The position numbers and the translations under genes are program-made. 64,000 bases of DNA from Blastobasis lacticolella (taxonomy: Eukaryota > Arthropoda > Insecta > Lepidoptera > Blastobasidae): positions 22,489,712 to 22,553,711 of the forward strand of contig LR990041.1 in the NCBI GenBank assembly GCA_905147135.1. Direction: 5' to 3'. Of the stretch, positions 1 through 9,945 are shown piece after piece. Position 1 is the stretch's first letter; each line of letters starts with the position of its first letter. The notes below the pieces were generated by a model. That model was given only the letters and a program-made list of their open reading frames with translations, was not told the DNA's origin and made no database searches.

Positions 1-203
1 AGCGATACTAGAGTGCTGTTACGTACCCTTAACCTCACAATTATGTTCTTAACAAGCCAATAGATTCCAAGCAGACCTATTCACAAAACAGTTATTACAC
101 CGATTTTGAGATAGTTACGTATGTTACTACATGCGGCACCAATTATAAAATGTACTGATAAAGTTTTATTTTTAACTATTCACAATAACCACTATTTTAT
201 AAA
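1..203. other. AT-rich non-coding start of window
   Basis: No exon, RNA gene or recognisable repeat is visible. It is probably intron of the cyclic-nucleotide-binding-domain gene whose last two exons lie at 2224-3099. Confidence 0.4.
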
Positions 204-2149
204 TAACGAGACGGTATATATTCAATGATGTTTCGGTGATCAATAGTGTTAAAATTGGCAGTGATCACCGCTTGATAAGAGACACATTGAAGATTAATCC
301 CCAGCTGGAAATATCGAGATTGATTAGGTCCACGATCCGGCCTATACCCATCCAAATCCAAAACCCCGAGAGCTTTCAACTCGAATTACAAAATCGCTTC
401 GAGTGCCTAGGAGAGTGCGTCGACGTGGACGACTATAATAACAGGTTCGTGGAAACTGTCTATACGGTTGGGTCAAAGTTTTATAAAGCCTGCCGAACAA
501 ACAGAACAAATAAAATCACTGACGATACCCTCAAACGACTCTGCAATCCCCTGATGATGTCAGTCAATTTAGGCGACTTAATCGGCAGATCTCCAAGTCT
601 CTGACTCGCGACATATACCGCTTCAATACTTCCAATATTGAGGCGGCGATTGAGCGGAACAAAGACTCTAAAGTCTTTGCGAGAGATCTGTCGATTGGAC
701 AGAGCCAGAGGCTGAGTTGTTTCGACCAAGTCCGAGGTTTTGAGGGAAGTCGAGAGGTTCTATGGACAATTATACAAGGGCACCTGTTACCAGTATGGCA
801 AAAGACCCCAGAGCCAATATGACTCGACAGTACACCGAAGAAAGGTGATAAGGCTCTCTTTAAGAACTTAGGACCAATATCGCTGCTGACCCATGTGTAT
901 AAGCTGTTTTCGAGAGTCATTACGAATCGTCTCGCACGCAAGGTTGATGACTTCCAGCCTCCCAAACAAGCCGGATTCCGAAAAGGTTTTAGTACCATAG
1001 ACCACATACATACGCTGCGGCAAGTTATACAGAAGACCGAAGAGTAATACCTGCTTGGCGTTTGTGGACTATGAGAAAGCCTTCGATTCGATCGAAACTT
1101 GGGCGGTGCTCCAGTCTCTACAGCGGTGCCAAATTGACTATCGATATATCGAAGCACTGAAGTGTTTGCACGAAAACGCCACTATGTCAGTTCGTCTCCA
1201 GGACAAGACCACAGAAACTATTCAGCTGCAGCGAGGTGTTAGACAAGGTGATGTCATATCACTGAAGTTGTTCACAGCTGCGATGGAGGATATATTTAGG
1301 CTTCTGGACTGGGACGGACTTGGCATCAATATTAACGGCGAGTACCTCACTCACCTCAGATTTGCTGACGATAGCGTAGTCATGGCTGAAACCCTGGAAG
1401 ACTTTGGCAAAATGCTCGATGACCTCTGTAGTACCTCTCAACAAGTAGGTCTTAAATTGAAACATGGACAAGACGAAAATTATATCGAATGTCCATGTTA
1501 TGCCTACTCCAGTGACAGTTGGAGGCACTCCACTTGAAGTTGTTGACGACTAACCATACCTAGGATAAATAGTCCAGCTAGGTAGGTCCAATTTCGAGAA
1601 AGAGGTCAATCGACGAATCCAACACGATTGAGCAGCGTTTGGGAAGCTACACCACATATTTTTGTCCCAATTACCGCAGAGTCTCCAGACAATGGTCTTT
1701 GACCAATGTGTGTTGCCAGTGATGACTTTCGGAACTTAAATGTGGTCGCTCACTATGGGCCTTATAAGAAAGCTCACTGTTACCCAAAGGGCAATGGAAA
1801 GAGCTATGCTCGGAGTTTCTTTGCGGGATCGAATCAGAAATGAGGAGATCCACAAGCGAACCAAGCTCACCGACATAGCTCTAAGGATTGCCAGACTGAA
1901 ATGGCAGTGGGCAGGGCACATAGCTCGAAGAACAGATGGCCTATGGGGCAATGAAGTTCTCGAGTGACGACCATGTACCGAAAGACGCAGCGTGGGTAGG
2001 CATCCTACAAGGTGGACGACGACCTGTTAAGGATCGCAGGTACCAGCTGGATGCGGAAAGCACAGGACCTGCCTTTGTGAAGATCTCTGAAGGAGGCCTA
2101 TGCCCAGCAGCAGCAGCAGGGCGTCTTCTGGCTGATATGATGATGATGA
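204..2149 (+). mobile_element. Decayed 5'-truncated RTE-clade LINE
   Basis: This is a degraded copy of the intact RTE element at 53505-56679; it starts at the equivalent of about position 54475. Pieces of the reverse transcriptase remain, including DYEKAFDSIE and FADDSVV (about 1066-1380), and the C-terminal GHIARRTDG region (about 1915-1940). Compared with the intact copy, internal stretches are missing near 535, 705, 770 and 840; the one near 840 is about 0.2 kb. Frames are broken many times. The 3' end finishes in the RTE-typical short TGATGA tail. It cannot make a functional protein. It lies upstream of the 2224 exon and so in a probable intron. Confidence 0.9.
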
Positions 2150-2223
2150 CAGTAGATATTATAAGTACTCATAAATATGTTTCCCACAATTTTGGGAAGA
2201 GTTAATTTGTTGTTTGATTGCAG

Positions 2224-2329
2224 GGGTGACAGCAGGATGGTGACCGTGCTGGGCCAGAACACTTACTTGGGCCTAATTCATGCAATAATGCCAAACGTAC
2301 CCTACCATTTCTCTTATAATTCAAGAACG
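2224..2329 (+). CDS. CNBD gene, penultimate exon
   Basis: The exon is 106 nt. The first base completes a codon begun in the previous exon and the last codon is complete. It encodes the beta-roll part of the putative cyclic-nucleotide-binding domain (VTVLGQNTYLGLIHA). Confidence 0.55.
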
Positions 2330-3099
2330 GTAAAATATTTTTCAATACCTATGGTTGTCTAGATAATATTTAATAATCTGCATTACAGGATTTGTAAAAT
2401 GGGACTAAAATGTTATGCCCAGTTTACATTGGTCAAGTGTTAGCGAACTAGGTAAGTATAGTTGTTAAGCCCGATCGGACTAGCGAGCCAAGTTAACTTC
2501 CAAGCTGCCTTGCTTGTACATTGGCGGGCCGTATTAAATTTTTTGTGCTTGTCCACATCGGCTGGAAAATGGCACTGAAATCGCTAGCCACGGTACTTGC
2601 ACTCGCCACTCACCACTGTCCTTGACCAGTATAAATTAGGCATTAGAGACATTTCTAGGGGAATGGACAGAAGCATGTTATAGTTTCTCAATACAGCGAC
2701 CTAGAGATAATGGCAATATCTATATATTATATATAGGATATAATGGAGATATCACTAATGTAAAGGGTCTCACGTCCAGCGGTGGATTGTTCTTTTCGCC
2801 CCAAACGCAAGAAGTGTGTTTAGTGTATCTTTCTGTGTTTCTATGTGTACCGTTGTGGCATCGCAGATCCCGTATGTTCATCTTGGCGTTAATATCCCGG
2901 TTGTGCTCTCGCGCGCGCCAATATCATTATGATAATGTAAGGATTATTGATTTTTAGGCTTGTGGCTCTTTTTCTCCAGGTTGTGGATGCTGTATGTCTA
3001 GCATATATCAGCTGGCAAGATTTGTTGAACGGCTACCCAGATATTAAGAAGACCGTAATGGAAACTATACAAAAGACGAAGAAAGAGCTCATGATGTAG
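2224..3099 (+). CDS. Cyclic-nucleotide-binding-domain protein (HCN/CNG-like channel), last two exons
   Basis: Two exons join in frame. Exon A is 2224-2329, with acceptor TTTGATTGCAG and donor GTAAAA. Exon B is 2980-3099, with acceptor TTTTTCTCCAG, and ends in TAG at 3097. Exon A ends and exon B starts on codon boundaries. The joined peptide resembles the end of a cyclic-nucleotide-binding domain: VTVLGQNTYLGLIHA, then NSRT|VVDAVCLAYISWQDLL, then a YPDIKKTV helix, in the order known from HCN/CNG-type channels (beta roll, a YPD/YPE helix, C terminus). The usual GE dipeptide and arginine of the phosphate-binding cassette are not seen, so ligand binding may be weak or lost. Earlier exons, including the membrane part, lie left of the window. 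The family is inferred from pattern only; another CNBD protein is possible. Confidence 0.6.
2330..2979. other. Intron between the two CNBD exons
   Basis: This 650-bp stretch has no ORF of note. Around 2883-2920 there is a minus-strand fragment of the second SINE family (tail motif with GGCGCGCGCGAGAG and GGGATATTAACGCC when read on the minus strand). A short TATATA-rich stretch lies near 2720. Confidence 0.4.
2980..3099 (+). CDS. CNBD gene, terminal exon
   Basis: The exon is 120 nt: 39 codons plus TAG. It follows a strong pyrimidine tract. It encodes ISWQDLLNGYPDIKKTV followed by a lysine-rich helix and stop, as expected at the end of a CNBD channel. Confidence 0.6.
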   Translation, partial: VVDAVCLAYISWQDLLNGYPDIKKTVMETIQKTKKELMM

Positions 3100-3229
3100 A
3101 GAATGTGAGTAATTTCGAACAATTAGTTCTAGTATCTGGGATATAAAGATATGTGACGCAAACAATAGATGGCGCTGCCGGGTGGGTCAGAATGCGGTGG
3201 CGAGTCTTTGCAATTATTTATGCCTGAAA

Positions 3230-3530
3230 AATACAGGGAATAAGAATAAGAGAATAAGAAATATTTATTTACACAAACAGAAACACCACAACACAAAAAT
3301 TTGGAAAACACTACATTTTGTAACACAAGAAAAGAAACAGTACATAAAAATTAACAAAAAAAGCACATAAAAGCAGAAGCAAATAAAAGCTATCACAGTG
3401 TTGATGCAAATGGTAGAAGATAAGTGGTGTGTGTTAGTGGTGTAATGCATGTGTGAAAGGGACCTCACTCAGCATTTTGCCTCGGTGCGAACCGAAGCTC
3501 TGGTTTTCAGTGGGACCCCGGAAAACGTGT
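3230..3530 (-). repeat. Dispersed LINE 3'-UTR-like repeat, copy 1
   Basis: The segment begins (plus strand) with GAATAAGAATAAGA-type tail repeats and ATTTATTTACACAAACAG and ends with CTGGTTTTCAGTGGGACC. A second copy in the same direction lies at 5488-5785 with only small differences. Read on the minus strand it ends in a (TTATTC)-like tail, which suggests the 3' untranslated end of a LINE inserted in reverse. There is no coding potential. Confidence 0.65.
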
Positions 3531-4554
3531 GTAAAAATTACTCGTAATTATAGCTGTAATTCATGCTTAATGGATGGATCTCTCGATCAATTACTAACGT
3601 CATGAAAAGTTTATGTAAAGTGTTCTAAATATTCTTATTTCGTTAAATAGTAACGAACACGACTATTTAAAGCTTAACAGATGTCGCTTTGACCGCTTAC
3701 AAAATAGATCGGATCGAGAGATCAATGTTTGCTATTTCATTGCTTTTGGTACAAGCTACAGATCGATTTATCTTTCTTATTCTTATAATATCGGTACAGT
3801 AATCCCTTACATACGAAATTACATCGAAATCGTTTTAGATCAATTTGAATCGCATAAGCCCAAATTTCGTCATTGTAGAGAACAATTACCTATGATGATA
3901 TTTTTCTACCTACTGTATTTCTTTTTAATTGCATTAAAGAGTTTACATACATACATACATGACCTAATTTTTCTAAATGACCAATTTTTTTTAAAACCTA
4001 TTGTATCAATTGAAAGGGCTTTATGAGCCGATTCCAAAAATATATAATACTATCAATCTATATCTTATCTTTCAGCCATCGGTTTTCTGGAAATCCAAAA
4101 TATATTTTCAAAACACCATTTTTGGGTTTCTTCAGGTAGGAAACGGCTTAATAATTTTGTGTGATAAGGCGCAAAATTACTTCTAATATCTAACGTCACA
4201 AATTATTTTTTGCTTTTTAAACTTGAACTTTTAATTCAGGAACAGTTCTTGAAAAAATTAAAAAATACTAAAGAGAAATATTATCAAAATTGCTTTTATG
4301 ACGTTTACGACCTGAAGTACTAGCTCAATCAAGGTATGTTTTGAGAATATTCTGGATCATGGTCAATGCGGACCCCGGGCCCACGTGGGTGAGAGAACAA
4401 CCGGGACATTAACGCCAAGAAGATTATTTTCCACCTATCTGGAGAAATAGCTCAAACATGGTATGCTTGTATGGTAACGACGCGGACGCTCGTGAAGATT
4501 GTAGCAATATCTAGCGTGAAGGAGGTTCATGTATAGCAGTGGACTGACATGGGC
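3531..4554. other. Non-coding stretch with a SINE-tail fragment
   Basis: No gene is visible. A short (ACAT)n run lies near 3948-3960. At about 4349-4420 there is a plus-strand fragment of the second SINE family (GGATCATGGTCAATGCGGAC ... GGGACATTAACGCCAAGA), matching the 3' part of the copy at 39587-39930. Confidence 0.5.
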
Positions 4555-4790
4555 TCTTTAATTATGACTAGCTTTGCCCGCGATATCGTCCGCATGAAAT
4601 TAGATTTTAATGTTCCTCCCGTTCCCGCGGGAACTACATTAGATTTCGGGATAAATTTTACACTTAAACCTGCCTCACGAATCACTCTGTCTATAGGTGA
4701 AAACCGCATGAAAATACGTCCAGAACGTTATGTTATGAGATAATCGCGAACACACAGCCAGACAGGCGTGGGACTTTGATTTATTATATG
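4555..4790 (+). repeat. Lepidopteran-type dispersed repeat
   Basis: The segment runs from ACTAGCTTTGCCCGCGATAT through AATCACTCTGTCTATAGGTG and GAAAACCGCATGAAAAT to TATCGCGAACACACAGCCAG. I recognise this wording as a common interspersed repeat of moth and butterfly genomes (established knowledge, recalled rather than searched). ORFs across it on both strands are shadows. Confidence 0.55.
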
Positions 4791-4924
4791 TAGTGATGAT
4801 GATTTACACTAAATTTAATAAAATGTGCTTTATTAAATACAAGTCTTGTTTTTTTTTCTGCATCTACTGAACAGTTACCGAATACCGTGGCATCACAGAC
4901 AAATTCCCAATGTTTATTTTATGT

Positions 4925-5290
4925 GATACAAGACAGGCATTTAAGCGCCATCTCACCTGTTGGTAAGTGACGATGCGGTTGAAAATGAAGCGTGCCTGTC
5001 TTGGAACAGCCTACTCTAGCCTTGAAGGCACCCAGATTATATTCATCAGGGAACACACTCGCAGTCAACGCGTTCTATTCCTTAGCCGTACGCATTATAA
5101 AGGTCGAGCCAAAGTGGTTCGTCCGGATAGGTGGAAGATCCACGACAGAAACAGTCTCCCGATGGCAGAAAGGGGCCGGTGGAATGAGGTCGTGCAACTG
5201 CTTAGCACACTGCTCGGTGATGCCACGGTATCAGCGGGTCGTAATGTAGTAGCGGGTTCTCATAAATTGCCATCTAGTCATTTTTAACAT
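4925..5290 (+). repeat. Dispersed repeat with an inverted relative at 38020-38125
   Basis: The first part, with CAGGCATTTAAGCGCCATCT, GACGATGCGGTTGAA and GAACAGCCTACTCTAGCC, recurs in reverse orientation at about 38020-38125. The rest is GC-richer than its surroundings and carries chance ORFs. It is probably the 3' end of an old LINE; the class is uncertain. Confidence 0.5.
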
Positions 5291-5487
5291 GTACACCTTT
5301 GCCCTGCCTTGGGACAGAAATGGCTTAAAATAAGTAATGTTAAAGTAATAATAGTGTTTTAAATACTCTAACCTATGAGGCAATGCATGACCGCGCTTAC
5401 TGAAATCTTTCAAGAAGCAATAAAAGAGGAACCAATGTTAGAAGCAATTATTTTACTATTAATTTGGCTAGCGAGTTCGTCCTCGTA

Positions 5488-5785
5488 AAATTGAATAAGA
5501 ATAAGAATAAGAAATATTTATTTACACAAACAGAAACACCACAACACAAAAATTTGGAAAACACGACATTTTGTAACACAGAAGAAAAGAAAAAGTACAT
5601 AAAAATTAACAAAAAGCACATAAAAGCAGAAGCAAATAAAAGCTAGCACAGTGTCGATGCGTATAGTAGTAGATAAGTGGTGTGTGTTAGTAGTGTATGT
5701 AATGCATGTGCAAAAGGGACCTCACTCAGCATTTTGCCCCGGTGCGAACCGAAGCGCTGGTTTTCAGTGGGACCCGCTGAGTGAG
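5488..5785 (-). repeat. Dispersed LINE 3'-UTR-like repeat, copy 2
   Basis: Second copy of the 3230-3530 repeat, in the same direction. It may be the 3' untranslated end of the minus-strand LINE whose coding remains lie at 6282-8124; about 0.5 kb of AT-rich sequence with TGTCAATGTGAATG repeats (6035-6115) lies between them. Confidence 0.6.
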
Positions 5786-6281
5786 GTACGGACGAAAGTG
5801 TGTAATAAATAGAGATATTTTCATCTAATACATAAACTATAATATTGCTGGGTAATGTGAATGCTGTAAGTGTGTAAAGTTCGGTAACATTGTAGGAAGT
5901 AATGTTTACGGGTGAGTACTGAGTATACCTAATATAATACATGTGACATTTCGATTATGGTTATGTCACAGTTTTAATAAATGTTATCTACCTACGTAAT
6001 TGAATTAAATATTAGAAAAAAGAATAATGTAAAGTAAATGTCAATGTGAATGTTTTGGTGTAATTAAATTAAATGTCAGAAAAAGTGAATGTCAAATATC
6101 AATGTGAATGTTTAAAATGAGCCATACAAGCAAAGCAAGCAACAAGCAATAAAATTCGCAACGAGACATATAGCAACATATATAAGTACAGAATATATAC
6201 CTACATGTGCAGGAGAAATATGGAACAAACGTGAACGCCAGCGCCGCCAGCCTGTAACCCTGGTGGTAAGGGTAAAGTATA

Positions 6282-8124
6282 TCACTTATTATTATTTTGC
6301 GAGTTTAGTAGCAATGCTCTGACGTGCGTGTTAAAAGTGTGTGATGATTTCAGGTCACGAAGTGGCGGCGGCAAGTCGTTCCAGCATTTGGTGGCTGCGA
6401 ATTTAAAGCTTCCGCGGAACGCAGTTGTACGGTGACTCGGCAGTACCAGCGAATATTTAGATGCTCGGGTCACGTTCTGGACGTCGCTAGTCCACAGAAG
6501 TTTGTCTGCAAGGTATGGTGGTGTTCTATACCTAACTATACCGAATAGTAGGTTTGCCAAGTGCAACTCCCTGCGGAAATGCATTTTTTAAATATTTGCT
6601 TGATTTAAATACGGGCTGATGTGCGTGCGGGGAGGAATAGGAAAACAAAATCTAGCACATGCATTTTGCACTTTCTGAATTTGCTTCTGTGTTTTAGATA
6701 GCAACCGAGGGCCATAAACTACGTCAAGATAATTAAACTTGGAGAGAACAAGCGTGTCGCATAATTGAGTACGTATATCAGTCTTAAGAAAAGGTCTTAT
6801 TTGGTATAATACCTTCAGCCTATAATAACATTGGCTTACCACCGTCGATATATGTTTCTCAAAGCGGAGCTGCTCATCCAAAACTAACCCTAGATTTCGT
6901 GCCTCACTTACACGCTGAATAGGTTCATCTTGTATATGCACCCTTACGCTCTCCGCTGATATTTTTTGAATTTGCCTCGGACTACCTAGAATCATAAATT
7001 TCGATTTGTTTCCGTTAATAAGTAATGAATTACATTTTGCCCATTTGGCTATTCTTCCAAATCGTCATTCAACCTTGTAACAGCCAAAGCAACGTCACCA
7101 GGACTACACGGTATGTAAATCTGTACATCGTAAGCATAAATATGGTATTTGCAATGCCGGATAACCCTTGGAATGTCAGCGGTGTAAATTATAAAGAGGA
7201 TCGGGCCCAGGATAGAGCCCTGGGGCACGCCTCTCGTAACAGCACATGGTCTAGACCTATGGGTCATCCCATTTCTATCCACTATTTCGACTTGCTGCAT
7301 TCGGTTTTCGAAGTAACTAGTGAACCACTTCAAAGTATGGCCTCAAAACCCATAATATTTCAGTTTAGCTATTAATAGGGACACATCTATGCAGTCAAAA
7401 GCTTTTGAAAAATCGAGGAGTGTCATGAGGGTGCCCTGGCCACAGTCTTGCGCTTCCAAGATATCATCCACCACCTGTGCCAAAGCTGTGGCAGTACTAT
7501 GCCGCTTCCGAAACCCAGATTGTACAACGGGTAAAATATCATTATTTTCTAAATATTTCAGGACCTGGTCTGCCACCACCCTCTCCAGAATCTTAGAAGC
7601 GCAAGGCAATACGCTTATGGGTCTTAGGTCATTAAAACTCGCCGGATTGTTATTTTTAGCTAGAGGTCTACCTATTGCATGCTGCCAGCCCGTGGGGAAG
7701 TTTCCCGTTTTAATGGATTTATTTATTATACTAGTAATAACTGGTAAAACGTGAGGCATCATCATTGATAGCATATCTAATGAAACGTCATCAACACCGA
7801 GTGCATTTGATTTTAAACTATTAATAATTTTATTAATAGCGTCCTCCGTTACCGTCTCTAATTCAAACTGGCAAAGATTACCACAGTGTCATTTGAAATA
7901 CTCCACTTCTGAGTTTGAAACCACCAGACTCCCTGGAGCTTTCAAAAAGTGGTCGTTGACAATGTTGGGATCCCCTAGTAAGTAGTCAGGTATGTCACAG
8001 GTGTCCCGAATTCTGACATTGCGCTTTATATGCGACCAAAGACTACGCGGAAATTGGGTTTTAACGTATAAGCTGCAGCAATAAGCTACATTGCTGCCAA
8101 ATATCAAAATAGGTTTCTTCTAGG
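6282..8124 (-). mobile_element. CR1/Jockey-group LINE remnant
   Basis: Minus-strand reverse-transcriptase pieces follow in order from 8107 down to 6282. They include the linker before RT, an RT block with RPISVLPCASKILE, QSGFRKRHSTATAL and LLDFSKAFDCIDVS (7343-7774), a block with TRGVPQGSILGPILF (7049-7333), and the C-terminal domain with NLGLVLDEQLRFEKHIS (6588-6995) and KCWNDLPPPLRDLKSS (6282-6584). The catalytic FADD appears altered to YAYDVQ. Several frameshifts separate the blocks. The errantivirus at 8129 cuts its 5' side. The element is dead. Confidence 0.85.
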
Positions 8125-8128
8125 CACG
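8125..8128. repeat. Target-site duplication CACG, left
   Basis: CACG directly precedes the 5' LTR and is repeated directly after the 3' LTR at 15472-15475. A 4-bp duplication fits gypsy/errantivirus integrase. Confidence 0.85.
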
Positions 8129-8349
8129 TGTTAAGGTTGAGCACCCCTTCAAACTATCATTTGTCAGCACCAAATCATCATAATCAACGAACATCGTAAG
8201 CTATATAATATTGTCAACACTGCACTAATTTAGGTATAAATAACACTGTATTTTAGATTTAAGTTAGTATTGTTTTAATAAACCAAGTATAACCTCTGCC
8301 TGATTAATAAATTATTTTTATTAATTACTTCGCCGCCCCCAACTTAATT
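8129..8349 (+). repeat. 5' LTR
   Basis: The LTR is 221 bp, starts TGTTAAGGTTGAGC and ends CCAACTTAATT. It contains ATTTAGGTATAAATAACA as a possible promoter core and AATAAA-type signals near its end. It matches the 3' LTR base for base by eye. Confidence 0.92.
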
Positions 8350-8362
8350 GGCGCAGCCGGTA
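8349..8362 (+). promoter_or_regulatory. Primer binding site, tRNA-Ser type
   Basis: TGGCGCAGCCGG, sharing its first T with the end of the LTR, is followed by TAGGATTT. This is the serine-tRNA primer site of gypsy/17.6-type errantiviruses (established knowledge). Confidence 0.8.
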
Positions 8363-8829
8363 GGATTTCAACAGTTGAATACATATTCATCGTCCGTTTC
8401 TACGGTTAAGTTGAATCCACCGAACAAATAAATACATTAAGTAGAGGCGAACGTAGTTCCTGAGTCAAGCAGCGACGTCACAGGAACCAGAACCAGGACC
8501 AGGACCAGGACCAAGCAACGGACCAGGACCAGGCCAGGAGAAGACCAGGACCAGAGGACACTTCGGCAAACAAACAATATTCCGAAAGGACATGGGAGCG
8601 ACGGGATTGTGAGTATACCTTTTCACCATTCCTTGTCTTTCCACACTTCCTTGCGTTCATAATACCTATACGTGTTGTTAGGAATTAGCAAACGTCATAA
8701 CATTTACGTGTAGGTAGGCTGTTATTTGAGAATCCACATTTTCTTGAATAACAAATTTAGTTTGGTATTTAGTAGTAGATATTAGAAGTCTTTAGTTTTT
8801 GATAGGTAATTTTTTTTTCATCGTTCAAG
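8363..8829 (+). other. Errantivirus 5' leader
   Basis: Untranslated leader between primer site and gag. It carries a degenerate AGGACC tandem run (about 8480-8556), a purine/C-rich stretch with few T residues. No ORF is likely here; the reverse-strand ORF is the shadow of this repeat. Confidence 0.6.
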
Positions 8830-9945
8830 ATGGATAATATTGTGAGAGTACCCATGGAAATGGTCAAGATTATTCCAGAATTCAATGGGGACACTAGATT
8901 ATTACCACTTTTCGTAAAGAAATGCGAATACATTCTAAACAGTTTTCAAGGGGGAAACCTACAAAATGAGTACTTATTTCATGTCATAACTAGTAGGCTC
9001 TCGGGGGAAGCAGCTAAACTAGTTGGGGAACGAGAAAGCATTGACACATGGGATGAGTTAAAACGGTTATTGGGCCAAAACTTCGGTGATCCAAGGTCCG
9101 AAGATTGTTTGGCTATGGAATTAGAAGCATTAAAACGAAATAGAAACGAAAGTTATTGCGATCTTTGCCATAGAATCCAACATTTGAGAAGTATATTATT
9201 CGCGAAAATTAACGAAACCATCAATGATGTGAATTTACGCCAAGCGAAACACCACATTTACGATCATATGTCGCTGAATGTTTTTCTTTTTAATTTGCCG
9301 GCTTACTTAGTTAGGCTAGTACGCTTGCGAAATGTCACTACCCTGGAGGATGCTTTGAAAGTGGTATTGGAGGAACAAAACTTCCAAACAGTATACGATG
9401 CGAAGAACGGTCCGCGAATTAATTCAAATAGGAATGGCTTCAATAACAGTTCAAGTAGCAATCAACCAGTAAGGTCAAATCAGTCCGCCCAATATAACCC
9501 TCCACGGTACGACAATTCACAACGAGTATCAGGTGCACCAAATAATGAATTTAATTACATGCAAAACAGTGCGCAGAACTCGCCAAACAATTCATTCCAA
9601 TTTAGAAATAATAGACAGCAGCAGGCTAATAATAGATTAAATGAAAACACTTTTAATAATTCGCCGCGTGTTAATAGGTCAGCACCGCCACCGGTGCAAG
9701 CACAGCGTCAGCACTTTGCGGACAATGCACCGAGGCAATATTATGCGTCACCTATACCGTCGGGGTCGAATACCGATGTTACGATGCGCACAGCGAGTTC
9801 TAGACGTGTTAATTACACAGAAAATAATAACGATTTACAACCGTGTAACTCACAACAATGTACGGAAGACAGTCAAAATTCTGTCTCGTATAGTGAACCG
9901 GTGGAAAATTTTTATATGGGAGCCTCGGGGATAGGGAACGTATAA
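8830..9945 (+). CDS. gag: Errantivirus Gag
   Basis: This is a 371-residue ORF starting at the first ATG after the leader. The N-terminal two-thirds looks like an errantivirus capsid domain: an early acidic segment (IPEFNGDTRLLPLFVKKCEY), a central helix-rich part, and the arginine-rich RLVRLRN. The C-terminal third (about residues 195-370) is rich in N, Q, S and R, with no CCHC zinc knuckle, as is normal for errantiviruses. It is intact. The gag and pol frames differ by -1, which fits the known -1 ribosomal frameshift for making Gag-Pol. Confidence 0.88.
   Translation: MDNIVRVPMEMVKIIPEFNGDTRLLPLFVKKCEYILNSFQGGNLQNEYLFHVITSRLSGEAAKLVGERESIDTWDELKRLLGQNFGDPRSEDCLAMELEALKRNRNESYCDLCHRIQHLRSILFAKINETINDVNLRQAKHHIYDHMSLNVFLFNLPAYLVRLVRLRNVTTLEDALKVVLEEQNFQTVYDAKNGPRINSNRNGFNNSSSSNQPVRSNQSAQYNPPRYDNSQRVSGAPNNEFNYMQNSAQNSPNNSFQFRNNRQQQANNRLNENTFNNSPRVNRSAPPPVQAQRQHFADNAPRQYYASPIPSGSNTDVTMRTASSRRVNYTENNNDLQPCNSQQCTEDSQNSVSYSEPVENFYMGASGIGNV

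Noticed and set aside
564..1157. 197-codon minus-strand ORF
   Set aside because: Antisense shadow of the decayed RTE copy.
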